Part shown: piece by piece, positions 37,608 through 47,190 of the stretch
How positions within the stretch are numbered: position 1 is the stretch's first letter
Layout: each line of letters opens with the position of its first letter
NCBI GenBank assembly: GCA_016201045.1
Contig: JACQDM010000001.1
Span: forward strand, 310,001 to 374,000
Direction: 5' to 3'
DNA length: 64,000 bases
Source: Afipia sp.
GTDB lineage: Bacteria > Pseudomonadota > Alphaproteobacteria > Rhizobiales > Xanthobacteraceae
Made by a program: the position numbers and the translations under genes
Notes under the pieces: model-generated
Told to the model about the DNA's origin: nothing
Databases searched by the model: none
Seen by the model: only the letters and a program-made list of their open reading frames with translations

Positions 37608-37995
37608 TGAGATATTGCGAAGTACTTTGTACGCGATGCTTTTCTGTTAGCCAACCGACTCTATTTTTAGTGTTTCCTTACGATCAAGGTCGGACTGATA
37701 GGTAAAGCACATTACCTTATTAGTCAGCCGACTGACTCCGATTGAGCAGTTTGCTTATCGGTCTGCAGACTGGCTCTGGTTGACCACAAAACTGGCCATT
37801 CGTTGCCTTGCGAAATATCCGAGAATGTCTTTCTGAGTTCGAGAATGCGACGTATTTCTAATAATGGTTAGATACGTAAATCTGCAAAAATGTCTGCAGT
37901 GAAGGAACATATGGCGCGATCAGCGCTAAACTAAGACGTGGTCAAGCCACGGTTTTATCACGTGCTTCGTGATGCGAACGCGATGACGCGCCAGA
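37608..37995. other. Convergent intergenic region with hairpin repeat
   Basis: It separates the ATPase gene from the convergent membrane-protein gene. It contains copy 4 of the hairpin repeat (37692-37780). After it, up to 37995, I see AT-rich sequence and no gene. Confidence 0.5.
37692..37780. repeat. Intergenic hairpin repeat, copy 4 (two-unit form)
   Basis: It starts with ggactgataggtaa (37692-37705) paired with ttaccttattagtc (37712-37725), followed by agccgactgactccgattga and then tttgcttatcggtctgcaga and a partial last unit. It carries the same parts as copies 1 and 2 and so links them into one family. It lies between convergent genes. Confidence 0.75.
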
Positions 37996-38823
37996 TTACT
38001 CTGAAATGTACGCTGCATAAGCCCTTCTGGGCGCGTCTAATTTGTGGCTGCGAAATTTCCAGACAAGCTCAAATTGGCTCTCTAATGCATGGATCTTGGA
38101 TCGTTCCTGTGAAATCGATCCGTCAAGAAAGATCATGCCAAGATCTGCTCCCTTAAACTGGGAGCCGCCTTCAGGCGGCACTTCTTTCCACTCATAGAAA
38201 TTCACGAACGCCCAAGTAGTTTTCTTTGATTTCAGTATCACGCCTTTAATTATCGGATGCGAGAAATCATAGTACCGTACCTCGCGGCGTGCTTTGTAAG
38301 TCCAAGGCGATAGTGCGGCTTGATGTATGGTTTCAGATTTTCTCCATTTTCTGAGATCAAGTCCTTCAATCTTCTTGTTGTGGCTCTCTTCGTCGATCTT
38401 TTCCGCGATCCAACAACGATTTAGAACTTTGATATCAAGACCATCTTGGTAGAAATGCTCGTACTTCTGATAGTCACGAACTGTTTCGTAGGTGTAACCA
38501 AAAATGAGCAAACTTCTTATGTCCTGATTTGCAAAAAGCTCTTGATATTTATGGGCAAACTCGACGGCCGTCAGTATATTGTTAGGTGGCCCACGTTTGA
38601 AAATATAGCCGGTTAATATACCCACTGCGAATGCAAAGGTTATTTTCCATTTGTGGTTGAGAGCTTCACTTACAAAAAAGTTTTGAAAAGCAATAAGCCA
38701 TGAATCAATCTTATCCGGCCACTCATCGGGTTTGAGTCCAAGGACAGTCGCCGAAATTCCGACGACGCCAAGCAGTATCCCGAGAGCGGCAACAATTCCT
38801 TCTTTTGTAATGACTCTGCGCAA
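37996..38823 (-). CDS. Membrane-anchored protein of unknown function
   Basis: The 275-residue protein (TTG start at 38823) has two N-terminal hydrophobic segments (about 10-30 and 60-76) and then a soluble domain of about 190 residues. A segment IRSLLIFGYTYETVRDYQ...FYQDGLDIKVLNRCW resembles the opening of phospholipase-D-like or nucleotidyl-type alpha/beta domains placed after a regulator, but no catalytic HKD is seen. I do not recognise the family. It starts 10 bp after the PfkB kinase stop, perhaps by chance read-through of the catabolic operon. Confidence 0.55.
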   Translation of the reverse strand: MRRVITKEGIVAALGILLGVVGISATVLGLKPDEWPDKIDSWLIAFQNFFVSEALNHKWKITFAFAVGILTGYIFKRGPPNNILTAVEFAHKYQELFANQDIRSLLIFGYTYETVRDYQKYEHFYQDGLDIKVLNRCWIAEKIDEESHNKKIEGLDLRKWRKSETIHQAALSPWTYKARREVRYYDFSHPIIKGVILKSKKTTWAFVNFYEWKEVPPEGGSQFKGADLGMIFLDGSISQERSKIHALESQFELVWKFRSHKLDAPRRAYAAYISE

Positions 38824-38833
38824 AACGATATCC

Positions 38834-39769
38834 TTAAATCAGTTGAATCCGACAATCAGGCAAGCTGTGAACTCTTTCAAAACTGATCTCTCCGGCGCTC
38901 CGGCAATATGTGCTCGCCGCGGCTACTCTTGTCGCAAACTTCAGTGTCTCAGCCCATGAGTAGCCGCGCTGCAGACCGTGCAACAGACCGGCTGTCATTG
39001 CGTCCCCAGCCCCAATATCAAAGCCATCAGTGTTGGCGTCAATGCTGCAACAAAAATAAGCTCCATCAACGCACGCGATCCAACCAGCTCGGCCGAGCGT
39101 TACAATTGCGTTTTGCGCACCCCTCGCAATTGTAGCCTCAACCAATCGGTTGGGGTCAGGCATCGCAGTGAAGTCAATTCCAATTGTTTTACAAATTTCG
39201 AACGAGTTCACTTTAACCAAAAAGGGCGATAAATTGAGGGCAGACAAGAGCGGCGCGCCGGCAACGTCCACCACTGTTCGACTATTACGATTCAAAGAAA
39301 TCTGACAGATAGTTTCTGTCAGAGTCGGCGTAAATCCAGCAGGCAGACTGCCGGAGATGCAAACAAGACTGTCTGTCGAGATCTGTCGATCGAGTAATTC
39401 GACGAACTGATGTTGGATCGCATCCTCAAGTGCTGAACCGTCTGTTCTAACGATTGTCGCCTCTGGTTGGCCGTCCTGGTAGATTACCGTCGAGAACCGC
39501 GCTTCCTTGGTGTGGTTGACGAATTCGCAGTGAATTTCAGCGTTGTGCAATTCTCGATAGATGAAATTGCCGAATATGCCGCCGAGACAGGTGACAAGAA
39601 CCGGCGAGCCCCCCAAAGTTCTCATGATCCGAACGACGTTGACGCCTTTCCCGCCAGCGGCAACGCGCGCGTCTGCGTCATTTAGGCCATGCAATGAAAA
39701 GTCTTTACAAAAATACGTGAGCTCAATTGTGGGATTTGGCGAAACAACAATTACGCGACGCTCTGGCAC
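38834..39769 (-). CDS. PfkB-family sugar kinase (FruK/LacC branch)
   Basis: The 311-residue protein has both PfkB signatures: AAGGKGVNVVRIMRTLGG near the N-terminus and GFDIGAGDAMTAGLLHGL near the C-terminus, with the catalytic Asp in GAGDA. The AGGKGVN form is typical of phosphosugar kinases (1-phosphofructokinase, tagatose-6-phosphate kinase) rather than ribokinase proper. The GTG start overlaps the DeoC stop by 19 bp. A kinase and aldolase pair suggests phosphorylation of a sugar phosphate before cleavage; the exact substrate is open. Confidence 0.87.
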   Translation of the reverse strand: MPERRVIVVSPNPTIELTYFCKDFSLHGLNDADARVAAGGKGVNVVRIMRTLGGSPVLVTCLGGIFGNFIYRELHNAEIHCEFVNHTKEARFSTVIYQDGQPEATIVRTDGSALEDAIQHQFVELLDRQISTDSLVCISGSLPAGFTPTLTETICQISLNRNSRTVVDVAGAPLLSALNLSPFLVKVNSFEICKTIGIDFTAMPDPNRLVEATIARGAQNAIVTLGRAGWIACVDGAYFCCSIDANTDGFDIGAGDAMTAGLLHGLQRGYSWAETLKFATRVAAASTYCRSAGEISFERVHSLPDCRIQLI

Positions 39770-40419
39770 GGTGCTTCCCGCATAATCTGCACACCTGCAC
39801 TACAACCGATTCTGGACGCTCCCGACTCCAAAAGCTTAGCAAGATCGGCGTAGGTACGAATGCCTCCCGATGCTTTGATCAGAGCCTTGGTTCCGATGGT
39901 GCGGCGAACGAGTTTTACGTGCTCCACCTTTGCACCGCCGGCAGTATGCATGCCGGTTGATGTTTTTACAAAGTCGGCTCCTTGTTCAACGCATATTTCG
40001 GAAATCGTTTGTATTTCTTTGTCGGTTAGGATTGCAGACTCGATAATCACCTTAAGGATATTTGGACGGGTCGCGGCGGCCCGAACTCGTGCAATGTCGT
40101 CAATAACCTTGGAGAGCTCGTTGCTTTTGAGCCATCCAATGTTGATGACCATATCGATTTCCTGCGCTCCATCGGCGATCGCTCGTTCTGTTTCGCGGAC
40201 CTTGGCGTCCGTGTTGCAAGCACCGAGCGGGAATCCGACGACGCTACAGGTCTTAACAGAGCTACCCTGAAGTAAACTGCTAACCAGCGGAACCCAGCAT
40301 GAGTTCACGCAGGCCGAAGCAAATTCATATCGCTTGGCTTCTGCACAAAGCGCGCGAATCTGCTCATCGGTCGCTTCAGCCTTCAGTAAAGTATGATCAA
40401 TCGTTTTGGCGATGTTCAT
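39751..40419 (-). CDS. deoC: Deoxyribose-phosphate aldolase
   Basis: The ATG at 40419 gives 222 residues (MNIAKTIDHTLLKAEAT), the family start. The class I aldolase residues are visible: Asp90 in EIDMVIN, Lys152 of the Schiff base in FVKTSTG, and Lys182 in IKASGGIRT. It cleaves 2-deoxyribose-5-phosphate to glyceraldehyde-3-phosphate and acetaldehyde; some family members take other sugar phosphates. The neighbouring PfkB kinase and the aldehyde dehydrogenases of this region could supply the substrate and remove an aldehyde product. A frame extending upstream to 40581 lacks family similarity. Confidence 0.93.
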   Translation of the reverse strand: MNIAKTIDHTLLKAEATDEQIRALCAEAKRYEFASACVNSCWVPLVSSLLQGSSVKTCSVVGFPLGACNTDAKVRETERAIADGAQEIDMVINIGWLKSNELSKVIDDIARVRAAATRPNILKVIIESAILTDKEIQTISEICVEQGADFVKTSTGMHTAGGAKVEHVKLVRRTIGTKALIKASGGIRTYADLAKLLESGASRIGCSAGVQIMREAPCQSVA

Positions 40420-40651
40420 GGCGACTCCCGCCTCGCGGGGAGGAATTTCCAAATTATAGCACGTGGCGAAGCGTTTATATTGAATATTTGTGGCCTCAGG
40501 CCCGGTACCAATTTCAGCAATTGACACAATCCGCGGCGGACCGGCCCCAGCAGCGGCGGCTGCACGATTTGACCCATACAACGTCTATGTGACCCGAACC
40601 GTCACTAAAGCCTAGGGCAATGCTGTCTAAGCGCTCCGCTACTCTATCTCG

Positions 40652-42301
40652 CTAATAGTGCGGCTCATACATCTGCTCTTGTATGAATGTCGCCAGATCA
40701 TTTGGCTGCGGCAAATCAGTAAACTGTCGATCGAAGGCTACTTTAGCCACTGAAGCGGCGATGCGAGCAGAGACTTCTCGTATTCGAGAGAGTGCGGGGT
40801 AGAGACTTCCTTGGTTAATATCGGCATCACTTACGCAGTTTGCTAGAGTGTGGGCTGCCACCAAAAACATTTCGTCTGTGACTATGCGCGCTTGAGCAGC
40901 GATGACGCCGAGTCCAACACCTGGAAAAATGTAAGAGTTGTTTCCTTGCCTCGGCACGAACTCTCGTTGCCCAATTCTCACCGACGCGAATGGGCTGCCG
41001 CATGCGAATAGCGCGCGTCCGCCCGTGTAACGATAGGCTTCCTCAGCTTTGCATTCTGCATGCGATGTCGGATTGGAAAGTGCGAATATTATTGGCCGTT
41101 CATTGATTTCAGCGACTGCCCTCAAGACATCCGAATTGAAAGCGCCGCCTTTTGCGCAAACTCCAATTAATACTGTCGGCTTGAGAATTCTGACAGCGTC
41201 GATGAAGCTACCGACCTGGGGATGGTCGTGTGCGTATTTCTTCTTGTGCTCATTTAAATCGCTTCTATTACTTACAATTAAACCGCGCGAATCGACGAGC
41301 CAATTCCGTCTAATCGCTTCTGATTCTGGCGCACCTTCTTCCATCATTGCAGCGACGACGAGATCAGCGATGCCACGTGCGGCCTCGCCGGCGCCGAGAA
41401 ACAGTATGTTTTGATCTTTAAGATGCTGTCCTGTTACGCGAAGCGCCGAGAACAATCCTGCCACCGCCACTGCTGCGGTACCTTGGATGTCGTCGTTGAA
41501 TACACACGAATTTCCCCGGTACTTTTCGAGAAGATGAAAAGCAGAACGATTGGCAAAGTCTTCGAACTGAATCAGAACGCCTGGGAATGTTTCTTTCGCC
41601 GCAGAAATAAATTCGTCGATAAAGTGGTCGTATTCATCTCCTGTACGGCGCGGTTCTTGGGCGCCCAGATAGTATGGATCGTTTAGCAACTTGTCGTTGT
41701 TTGTACCGACATCAAGCGCAATTGGCAGACAGAGTTCCGGGTGAACACCAGCGCAAGCGGAATAGAGCGATAGCTTTCCAACCGAAATTCCCATTCCGTT
41801 GATACCTAGGTCTCCTAGCCCCAGAATGCGTTCCCCGTCAGTGACAACGATCAATTTCGGCTTGTGAGGCCAATTTCTGAGTATTTCCGCTATTCGCCCA
41901 CGGTCATTATAAGAAATGAAAATTCCCCGCGGCCTTTGAAAGATCAAACCGTATTTCTCGCAAGCCATGCCAACTGTCGGCGTGTAGATCAGTGGCTGGA
42001 TTTCGTCTATGTGATCACACACGACACGATAGAAGAGCGCTTCATTGCGGTCGCGCAATGCATTCAGCGCAACAAACTTTTCGAGTTCACTCGCGGAGGC
42101 TCTCAGGTTCTCCATAAAACGCGTGGCTTGGGCTTGCATCGTCAAAACGCGTGGAGGCAGCAGCCCAACAAGGCCAAAATCCTCCCTCTCCTTCGCAGTG
42201 AACGCCGTTCCTTTATTGCGGAGTGGATTTCGTAACAAGCTTATGCCGTGCCCAATGGAAACGGCTCCGTCTTTCGAAATCGGGTGCTGACTTTCACTCA
42301 C
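40652..42301 (-). CDS. NAD-type malic enzyme (SfcA/MaeA family)
   Basis: The 549-residue protein is full length. It shows the malic enzyme N-terminal domain with LIYTPTVGMACEKYG and ITDGERILGLGDLG-like motif (VTDGERILGLGDLGINGMGI), the metal site in QFEDFANRSAFHLLEKYR and VFNDDIQGTAAV, and the dinucleotide fold with ILFLGAGEAARGIADL. The GTG start at 42301 follows GAGGAAA. It decarboxylates malate to pyruvate with NAD(P)H formation. In this operon it would turn C4 acids from the degraded substrate into pyruvate. Confidence 0.93.
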   Translation of the reverse strand: MSESQHPISKDGAVSIGHGISLLRNPLRNKGTAFTAKEREDFGLVGLLPPRVLTMQAQATRFMENLRASASELEKFVALNALRDRNEALFYRVVCDHIDEIQPLIYTPTVGMACEKYGLIFQRPRGIFISYNDRGRIAEILRNWPHKPKLIVVTDGERILGLGDLGINGMGISVGKLSLYSACAGVHPELCLPIALDVGTNNDKLLNDPYYLGAQEPRRTGDEYDHFIDEFISAAKETFPGVLIQFEDFANRSAFHLLEKYRGNSCVFNDDIQGTAAVAVAGLFSALRVTGQHLKDQNILFLGAGEAARGIADLVVAAMMEEGAPESEAIRRNWLVDSRGLIVSNRSDLNEHKKKYAHDHPQVGSFIDAVRILKPTVLIGVCAKGGAFNSDVLRAVAEINERPIIFALSNPTSHAECKAEEAYRYTGGRALFACGSPFASVRIGQREFVPRQGNNSYIFPGVGLGVIAAQARIVTDEMFLVAAHTLANCVSDADINQGSLYPALSRIREVSARIAASVAKVAFDRQFTDLPQPNDLATFIQEQMYEPHY

Positions 42302-42330
42302 AATGTTTCCTCAATAGATTCTTGTGTCGA

Positions 42331-43353
42331 TCAGAACGCGTCTGCCGGTCGGACATCTGATTGCCAAACGTATTCGTCGTATAGTCCGGCGTTGAACGCG
42401 CGCTCTCGCACGAGAGTCAAAAGGACGTCGATTGTCGGTGTCGGGATCCGCGTTAACTTTCCTAACTCTTGGACCGCAGTTACCAACGCGTCTATTTCCA
42501 TTGACCGACTTCGCTCAAGATCCTGCAGCATAGACATCTTATGTCCAACCGCACGGCCGGCGGCAGCCAGCCTTCGATCCATCATCGCTTCGTCAATGCT
42601 TACATGAAGTGCATCGCTTACTGCCTTCGCTTCTTTCATACTGCTGATGCATAGTTGTCGCAGATGAGGCTCTCCCGTGATCCGGTCCAAGGTGGCGGAT
42701 GTCAAAGCACTTATCGGATTGAAACAGACGTTGCCCCACAGCTTGAGCCACAATGCGTGCCTGATGTTGTTTCTTACTGGGGCGTCAAAATTAGCCTGGG
42801 TCATCACATTGCTAAGCGCAGAGACGCGCGGCGATACCTCCCCGCTCGGCTCCCCTAATATGAAGCGGTTGAACTGGTTATGGCGAATAACGCCGGGCGC
42901 AACGACTTCACATGCGGGATCGACGACACATCCAATCGCACGCTCAGGCCCGATCAGTTTCCACTGAATGCCATCAGGGTCCACGGATTGGAGAATTTTA
43001 CCCTCGAGCGAACTTCCCTCTTTGTAGAAATACCACCAGGGAATGCCGTTCATAGCCGTGACGACTGCGGTAGTGGGCCCAAGCAACGGTAGGAAAGAAC
43101 GCGCCGCGGAATGAGCCTGATGTGATTTTAAAGCACAAAAAATGTAATCCTGCGGACCGAAACTATCAGCCATCTCCCTGGCCCTAACATTTGCAACCTT
43201 CGTGGCGCCGGCAATCTCTAGCGTTAGACCTTTGGCCTTGATCGCGGTCAAATGTTCGCCGCGCGCCACCACACAAACGTCGTGCCCGGCTAAACTTAGT
43301 TCTACGGCGAGATAACCTCCAATCGCGCCTGCGCCAAAAACACAAATCTTCAT
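42331..43353 (-). CDS. 2-dehydropantoate 2-reductase family protein (ApbA/PanE-like)
   Basis: The 340-residue protein starts MKICVFGAGAIGGYLAVELSLAGHDVCVVARG, the PanE Rossmann start with GAGAIGG. The C-terminal helical domain carries the conserved Lys/Asn region KLWGNVCFNPISALT. Family members reduce 2-oxo acids such as ketopantoate with NADPH. Because it lies in a degradation operon between malic enzyme and aldehyde dehydrogenase, it may oxidise a hydroxy acid in the pathway rather than make pantothenate. Confidence 0.85.
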   Translation of the reverse strand: MKICVFGAGAIGGYLAVELSLAGHDVCVVARGEHLTAIKAKGLTLEIAGATKVANVRAREMADSFGPQDYIFCALKSHQAHSAARSFLPLLGPTTAVVTAMNGIPWWYFYKEGSSLEGKILQSVDPDGIQWKLIGPERAIGCVVDPACEVVAPGVIRHNQFNRFILGEPSGEVSPRVSALSNVMTQANFDAPVRNNIRHALWLKLWGNVCFNPISALTSATLDRITGEPHLRQLCISSMKEAKAVSDALHVSIDEAMMDRRLAAAGRAVGHKMSMLQDLERSRSMEIDALVTAVQELGKLTRIPTPTIDVLLTLVRERAFNAGLYDEYVWQSDVRPADAF

Positions 43354-43415
43354 TATTCGTACCCAGAATATTATGGAAGGAAGAGCCCGCAGAAAAACTC
43401 TGCGGGCCCCACAGC

Positions 43416-44912
43416 TCAGATATCAAAGCGCGACTTGAAGCGCTCCATACCAACCGTAATACTCTTCACTTGCGTGTATTCGTGCATCGCCTCGCTTCCA
43501 TGCTCTCGACCGATGCCGCTCAGCTTATATCCACCGAACGGAATTTCGGACTGGTAGCCGTAGGAATTGATGAAAACGTTTCCGGACTCAATTTCTTGAG
43601 CCAGCTTGTTGCTTTCGCGAATGTCGTTGGACCAAACGTAGCTAGCCAGCCCAAATTCCGTGTCGTTTGCCATGTGAACAGCATCGTTCAGATTCTGATA
43701 TGGCGTCACACACAACACCGGGCCAAAGAGCTCTTCACTTGCGATCGGCAGTCCTGGACGCACGCCTGTGAGAATGGTTGGGCGCAGGAAGTTGCCTTTG
43801 ACCAAGTCTGGTGCGGTTTCCTTTTCACCTCCGGAGAAGACTTTGACACCATCTTTCTTGGCCGTGTCGACCTGCGAGAGGATGTCGGTGAGGCGCTCTG
43901 GCGTCATCAGCGGGCCCAATTGGGTCTTGCTATCGAGAGGATTGCCGAGCGGAATTCGTGCCGCTTTGGCCGCTAGATCCGCGACGAATTTGTCGTGCTT
44001 CTTTGCAGGAACGAACAGTCGCGTTCCCGCGAAACAAACCTCAGCTTTTCGAGCAAAAGCCTGGGTGAGCACGCCATCAATGGTCTCGTCCCAATCAATA
44101 TTCTCGCAAACGATGATCGGGCCCTTGCCGCCAAGTTCGAGGACCGTAGGCGTTACCGAATAAGCAGCTTGCTGAAGAATCTCGCGACCGCCTTCGGTAC
44201 CACCAGTGAAGATAATCTTTCGTACTTTCGGATGCTCAACAATCAGCTTGCCGATCGAACGGCCTGCACCGGTGATGACGTTCACGGTTCCTGGTGGGAA
44301 GCCTGCTTCGTCAACGAGTTCGCTAAAGCGTAGGTTTGTAAGCGGAGCGACCATTGACGGCTTAACGACCATGGTGTTGCCGCAGGCGACCGCCGCGGCA
44401 AAGCCGCGGGCCATCAATTTGAGCGGCGTATTCCAAGGAACAATTTGGCCAATAACGCCGTAGGGCTCGCGACGAGTAATGTTGAAGCGATTTCCCAGAT
44501 CCTGGTACTTTCCTTCAATTGAGCCTGCGAGGCCCGCGAAGTATTCAAGATGCTTCGCCGAAGTAGCGACTTCCATTCGTGTTTCGCGGATTGGAATGCC
44601 CGTATCTAGCGATTCCAATACGGCAAACGCCTCTGCGTCGCGACGCAGAAGTTGAGCTAGCCGCAGCAGAAGTTCGCCACGTTCGCGGCCTGTCAGATTG
44701 CGCCATTCAGGACGGCTAAAGGCCGTATATGCCGCTTCGACGGCAGCATTCACCTGCGCCTCGCTCGCGGGTCTAATTTTACAAATTTCTGAGTTGTCGA
44801 ACGGGTTCACAACGCTGAAGGGAGTCTTCCCTTCACCTTCGACAAACTTGCCATTGATGTAGAGCTCCGCTTTGACGCGGGCGTCTTTCAATTGAATCAG
44901 GGACTTATCCAC
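43416..44912 (-). CDS. NAD(P)-dependent aldehyde dehydrogenase, copy 1
   Basis: The GTG start at 44912 follows AAGGAGG with 5-bp spacing, giving 498 residues. ALDH features are complete: PWNTPL, GNTMVVKPS, the nucleotide-site FTGGTEGGR, the Glu in LELGGKGP, the catalytic Cys in EVCFAG and the closing PFGGYKLSGIGRE. Sequence style is close to betaine/hydroxymuconic-semialdehyde dehydrogenases. It is the first gene of the leftward catabolic operon and diverges from the OxlT-like MFS gene across the 45.0-kb promoter region. Confidence 0.93.
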   Translation of the reverse strand: MDKSLIQLKDARVKAELYINGKFVEGEGKTPFSVVNPFDNSEICKIRPASEAQVNAAVEAAYTAFSRPEWRNLTGRERGELLLRLAQLLRRDAEAFAVLESLDTGIPIRETRMEVATSAKHLEYFAGLAGSIEGKYQDLGNRFNITRREPYGVIGQIVPWNTPLKLMARGFAAAVACGNTMVVKPSMVAPLTNLRFSELVDEAGFPPGTVNVITGAGRSIGKLIVEHPKVRKIIFTGGTEGGREILQQAAYSVTPTVLELGGKGPIIVCENIDWDETIDGVLTQAFARKAEVCFAGTRLFVPAKKHDKFVADLAAKAARIPLGNPLDSKTQLGPLMTPERLTDILSQVDTAKKDGVKVFSGGEKETAPDLVKGNFLRPTILTGVRPGLPIASEELFGPVLCVTPYQNLNDAVHMANDTEFGLASYVWSNDIRESNKLAQEIESGNVFINSYGYQSEIPFGGYKLSGIGREHGSEAMHEYTQVKSITVGMERFKSRFDI

Positions 44913-44961
44913 GAGTGCCTCCTTGTGTGTTCCGACGCGCCTAATAGCCATCTTGTATTAC

Positions 44962-45055
44962 TTGTATGATATAAGCAGACAATGCGTCAAGACATCCTTT
45001 GCAACAGTGGATTTCCTTCGTTATTACATGTATTGATGTATTAAAACATGTATTA
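44962..45055. promoter_or_regulatory. Divergent promoter region with TAATAC-type operators
   Basis: Rightward: TTGCAA (44999-45004), a 17-bp spacer and TATTAC (45022-45027). Leftward: TTGACG (44990-44985) in the context ATGTCTTGAC, with AT-rich -10 sequence near 44962-44968. Repeated half-sites acatgtatt/aatacatgt occur at 45026-45034 and 45046-45054, gatgtattaa lies between, and cttgtatta sits at 44952. GntR/HutC operators are usually of this gTnTAnTAC type. The same layout recurs at 55.5 kb. Confidence 0.65.
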
Positions 45056-45065
45056 GGAGGAAACT

Positions 45066-46355
45066 ATGAGGGACACGACAAACGCTACGCGCTGGCTCCA
45101 GCTCTTGATGGGCGTACTGTGCATGGTGACGATCGCGAACATGCAGTACGGCTGGACACTGTTCGTCTCGCCCATCGACGAGAAATTTCATTGGGGACGC
45201 CCTGCTATCCAGACAGCGTTCACCATCTTCATTCTAGCCGAGACATGGCTGGTGCCTATCGAAAGCTATTTCATCGATCGTATTGGACCAAAAATCACCG
45301 TCGCCGCCGGCGGCGTAATGGTCGGACTCGCTTGGGTCATCAACTCGATCGCTGACAGCCTTTTCATTCTCTACGTTGGTGCGGCAGTCGGTGGGTTGGG
45401 GGCTGGCATCGTTTACAGCGCTGCGATCGGCCTTGCTCTCAAATGGTTTCCAGATCGACGCGGACTTGCTTCTGGACTGACCTCCGCCGGCTTTGGCGTT
45501 GGATCGGCCCTGACGGTCGTACCCATCGCCAACATGATTCAGGCAAGTGGGTATCAGCAGACTTTTCTCTATTTCGGAATCGCGCAGGGTTTGATCGTTC
45601 TTCTTATCGCGCCCTTTCTTCGCTTTCCAAACAATGGCGAAACGCCGATCGTAAAGCTTGCTTCCAACGTTGATCTTGCTCCCTTGAAGACCGTCACGCA
45701 GCCGATCTTTTGGTTGCTCTACTTTATTTTTGGACTGGTCTTAACCGGCGGCCTGATGGCGACTGCGCAGCTTGCTCCGATTGCCAACGATCTCAAAATT
45801 GCAGGAGTTCCTGTGACACTCTTGGGTCTCACCTTACCTGCATTGAGCTTCGCGCTGACCTTGGATCGGATTCTCAATGGACTGACCAGGCCCATGTTCG
45901 GCTTTGTTTCAGACCGGCTCGGAAGAGAAAATACGATGTTCGTTGCGTTCAGTTTGGAGGCAGCCGCAATCATGTTGTTGGCCTATACCGGGCATAACCC
46001 GGTTATGTTCGTGATTGCTTCCGCGCTGGTTTTCTTCCTTTGGGGAGAAATATTTACGCTTTTTCCGGCGATGTGCACCGATCTTTTTGGAAGCAAATTT
46101 GCAACCACGAACTACGGAATGCTCTACACTGCAAAGGGTGTCGCCGCGCTCCTGATTCCTATAGGCAGCATTCTCGTTAGCCAAACAGGAAGTTGGACCG
46201 CAGTTTTCTTAGTCGCAGCGTCGTTTAATATTTTGGCGAGTGTGCTAAGTTTGTTTGTCTTGAAGCCGATGAGGCTTCGCATGCACAAGCGGCTCGCGAT
46301 GTCGGGCTCGGTTGCCGACATAACAGCGGTAAAGAGCAAAGGTGCTGTCGCATGA
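45066..46355 (+). CDS. MFS transporter, oxalate/formate antiporter-like (OFA)
   Basis: The 429-residue protein has twelve helices and OFA features: NMQYGWTLFVSPID near the start, YSAAIGLALKWFPDRRGLASGLTSAGFGVGSAL in pieces around helix 4-5, and a short loop before helix 7. Its ATG follows AGGAGG. OFA members exchange or import small organic anions such as oxalate, formate or lactate. It is the first gene after the divergent promoter and is followed 23 bp later by a GntR gene, so the pair looks like a transporter with its own substrate-sensing repressor. Confidence 0.88.
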   Translation: MRDTTNATRWLQLLMGVLCMVTIANMQYGWTLFVSPIDEKFHWGRPAIQTAFTIFILAETWLVPIESYFIDRIGPKITVAAGGVMVGLAWVINSIADSLFILYVGAAVGGLGAGIVYSAAIGLALKWFPDRRGLASGLTSAGFGVGSALTVVPIANMIQASGYQQTFLYFGIAQGLIVLLIAPFLRFPNNGETPIVKLASNVDLAPLKTVTQPIFWLLYFIFGLVLTGGLMATAQLAPIANDLKIAGVPVTLLGLTLPALSFALTLDRILNGLTRPMFGFVSDRLGRENTMFVAFSLEAAAIMLLAYTGHNPVMFVIASALVFFLWGEIFTLFPAMCTDLFGSKFATTNYGMLYTAKGVAALLIPIGSILVSQTGSWTAVFLVAASFNILASVLSLFVLKPMRLRMHKRLAMSGSVADITAVKSKGAVA

Positions 46356-46378
46356 TCGACAGATTTGAGCGCGGATAA

Positions 46379-47176
46379 ATGGCGGGAAAGAAGAAAACTC
46401 AGCGCGCGATAAGAGGCAGCGGCACTCCGCTGTATGTCCAAATCTCTGAGAAAATTCGCTACCAAATTGTCTCGGGCGTTTACGCGCCCGAGGCTCAGCT
46501 TCCTAGTGAGGCAGAATTGATGCGCATGTTTGGCGTCAGCCGGGTCACAATCCGCCAAGCATTGGCCGATCTCGAGCAAACCGGGTTTATCTATAAGCAA
46601 CAAGGTGTCGGCACTTTCGTCAGCGGCTCCCGCGTTCTTCAACAATTCTCAAGAGGCGCACAAACAATTGTCGAGGCACTGCGGCGCCAAGGCATTGAGC
46701 CTACCATCAAGGTGATCGATTTACGTCACGTGAAGCCTGATGCTGAGGTTGCTGAAGCTCTCGGGACGACAGATGAGGTCGTGAAATTAACGCGTACATT
46801 CAACAACGGCAGCATTCCAGTTGCCGAAGCCACTCTATATCTGCCGATGTCAATGAGCGGGGTGGCGCATCTACTCGCCAAAAACGTTGACCATCAAACC
46901 ACTTATACGTTGCTCGAAGGCCCCATGGGACTCGTCATAAAGGAGGCAAAGCACATCATTAGAACGGTCTCGTTAGACAAAGGATCTGCAAAGAACCTTC
47001 ACATGCACGTCGGCGACGTTTGTCTAGGGATGACCAGGATCACTTTTTCAAACCAAGGCGTGCCGCTCGAGTTCACTCGCTTGATATATCCGCCTGACAG
47101 AATGCGGTTCGAGTTCACCCTACCCAGAACGTCTGGCTCTCAGATGCTGACAATGGTCAGCGAAGCGGCGGAGTAG
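46379..47176 (+). CDS. GntR-family regulator, HutC/UTRA type, copy 1
   Basis: The 265-residue protein starts at ATG 46379. The winged HTH is at about 17-82 (PLYVQISEKIRYQI...LPSEAELMRMFGVSRVTIRQAL), followed by a UTRA effector domain (about 100-250) with ARF-like Glu in PVAEATLYLP. It ends 14 bp before the convergent cofC stop. Together with the second GntR at 53.4 kb it probably reads a pathway metabolite and represses the 45.0- and 55.5-kb promoters. Confidence 0.9.
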   Translation: MAGKKKTQRAIRGSGTPLYVQISEKIRYQIVSGVYAPEAQLPSEAELMRMFGVSRVTIRQALADLEQTGFIYKQQGVGTFVSGSRVLQQFSRGAQTIVEALRRQGIEPTIKVIDLRHVKPDAEVAEALGTTDEVVKLTRTFNNGSIPVAEATLYLPMSMSGVAHLLAKNVDHQTTYTLLEGPMGLVIKEAKHIIRTVSLDKGSAKNLHMHVGDVCLGMTRITFSNQGVPLEFTRLIYPPDRMRFEFTLPRTSGSQMLTMVSEAAE

Positions 47177-47190
47177 ACGTCTCGCTCTTC

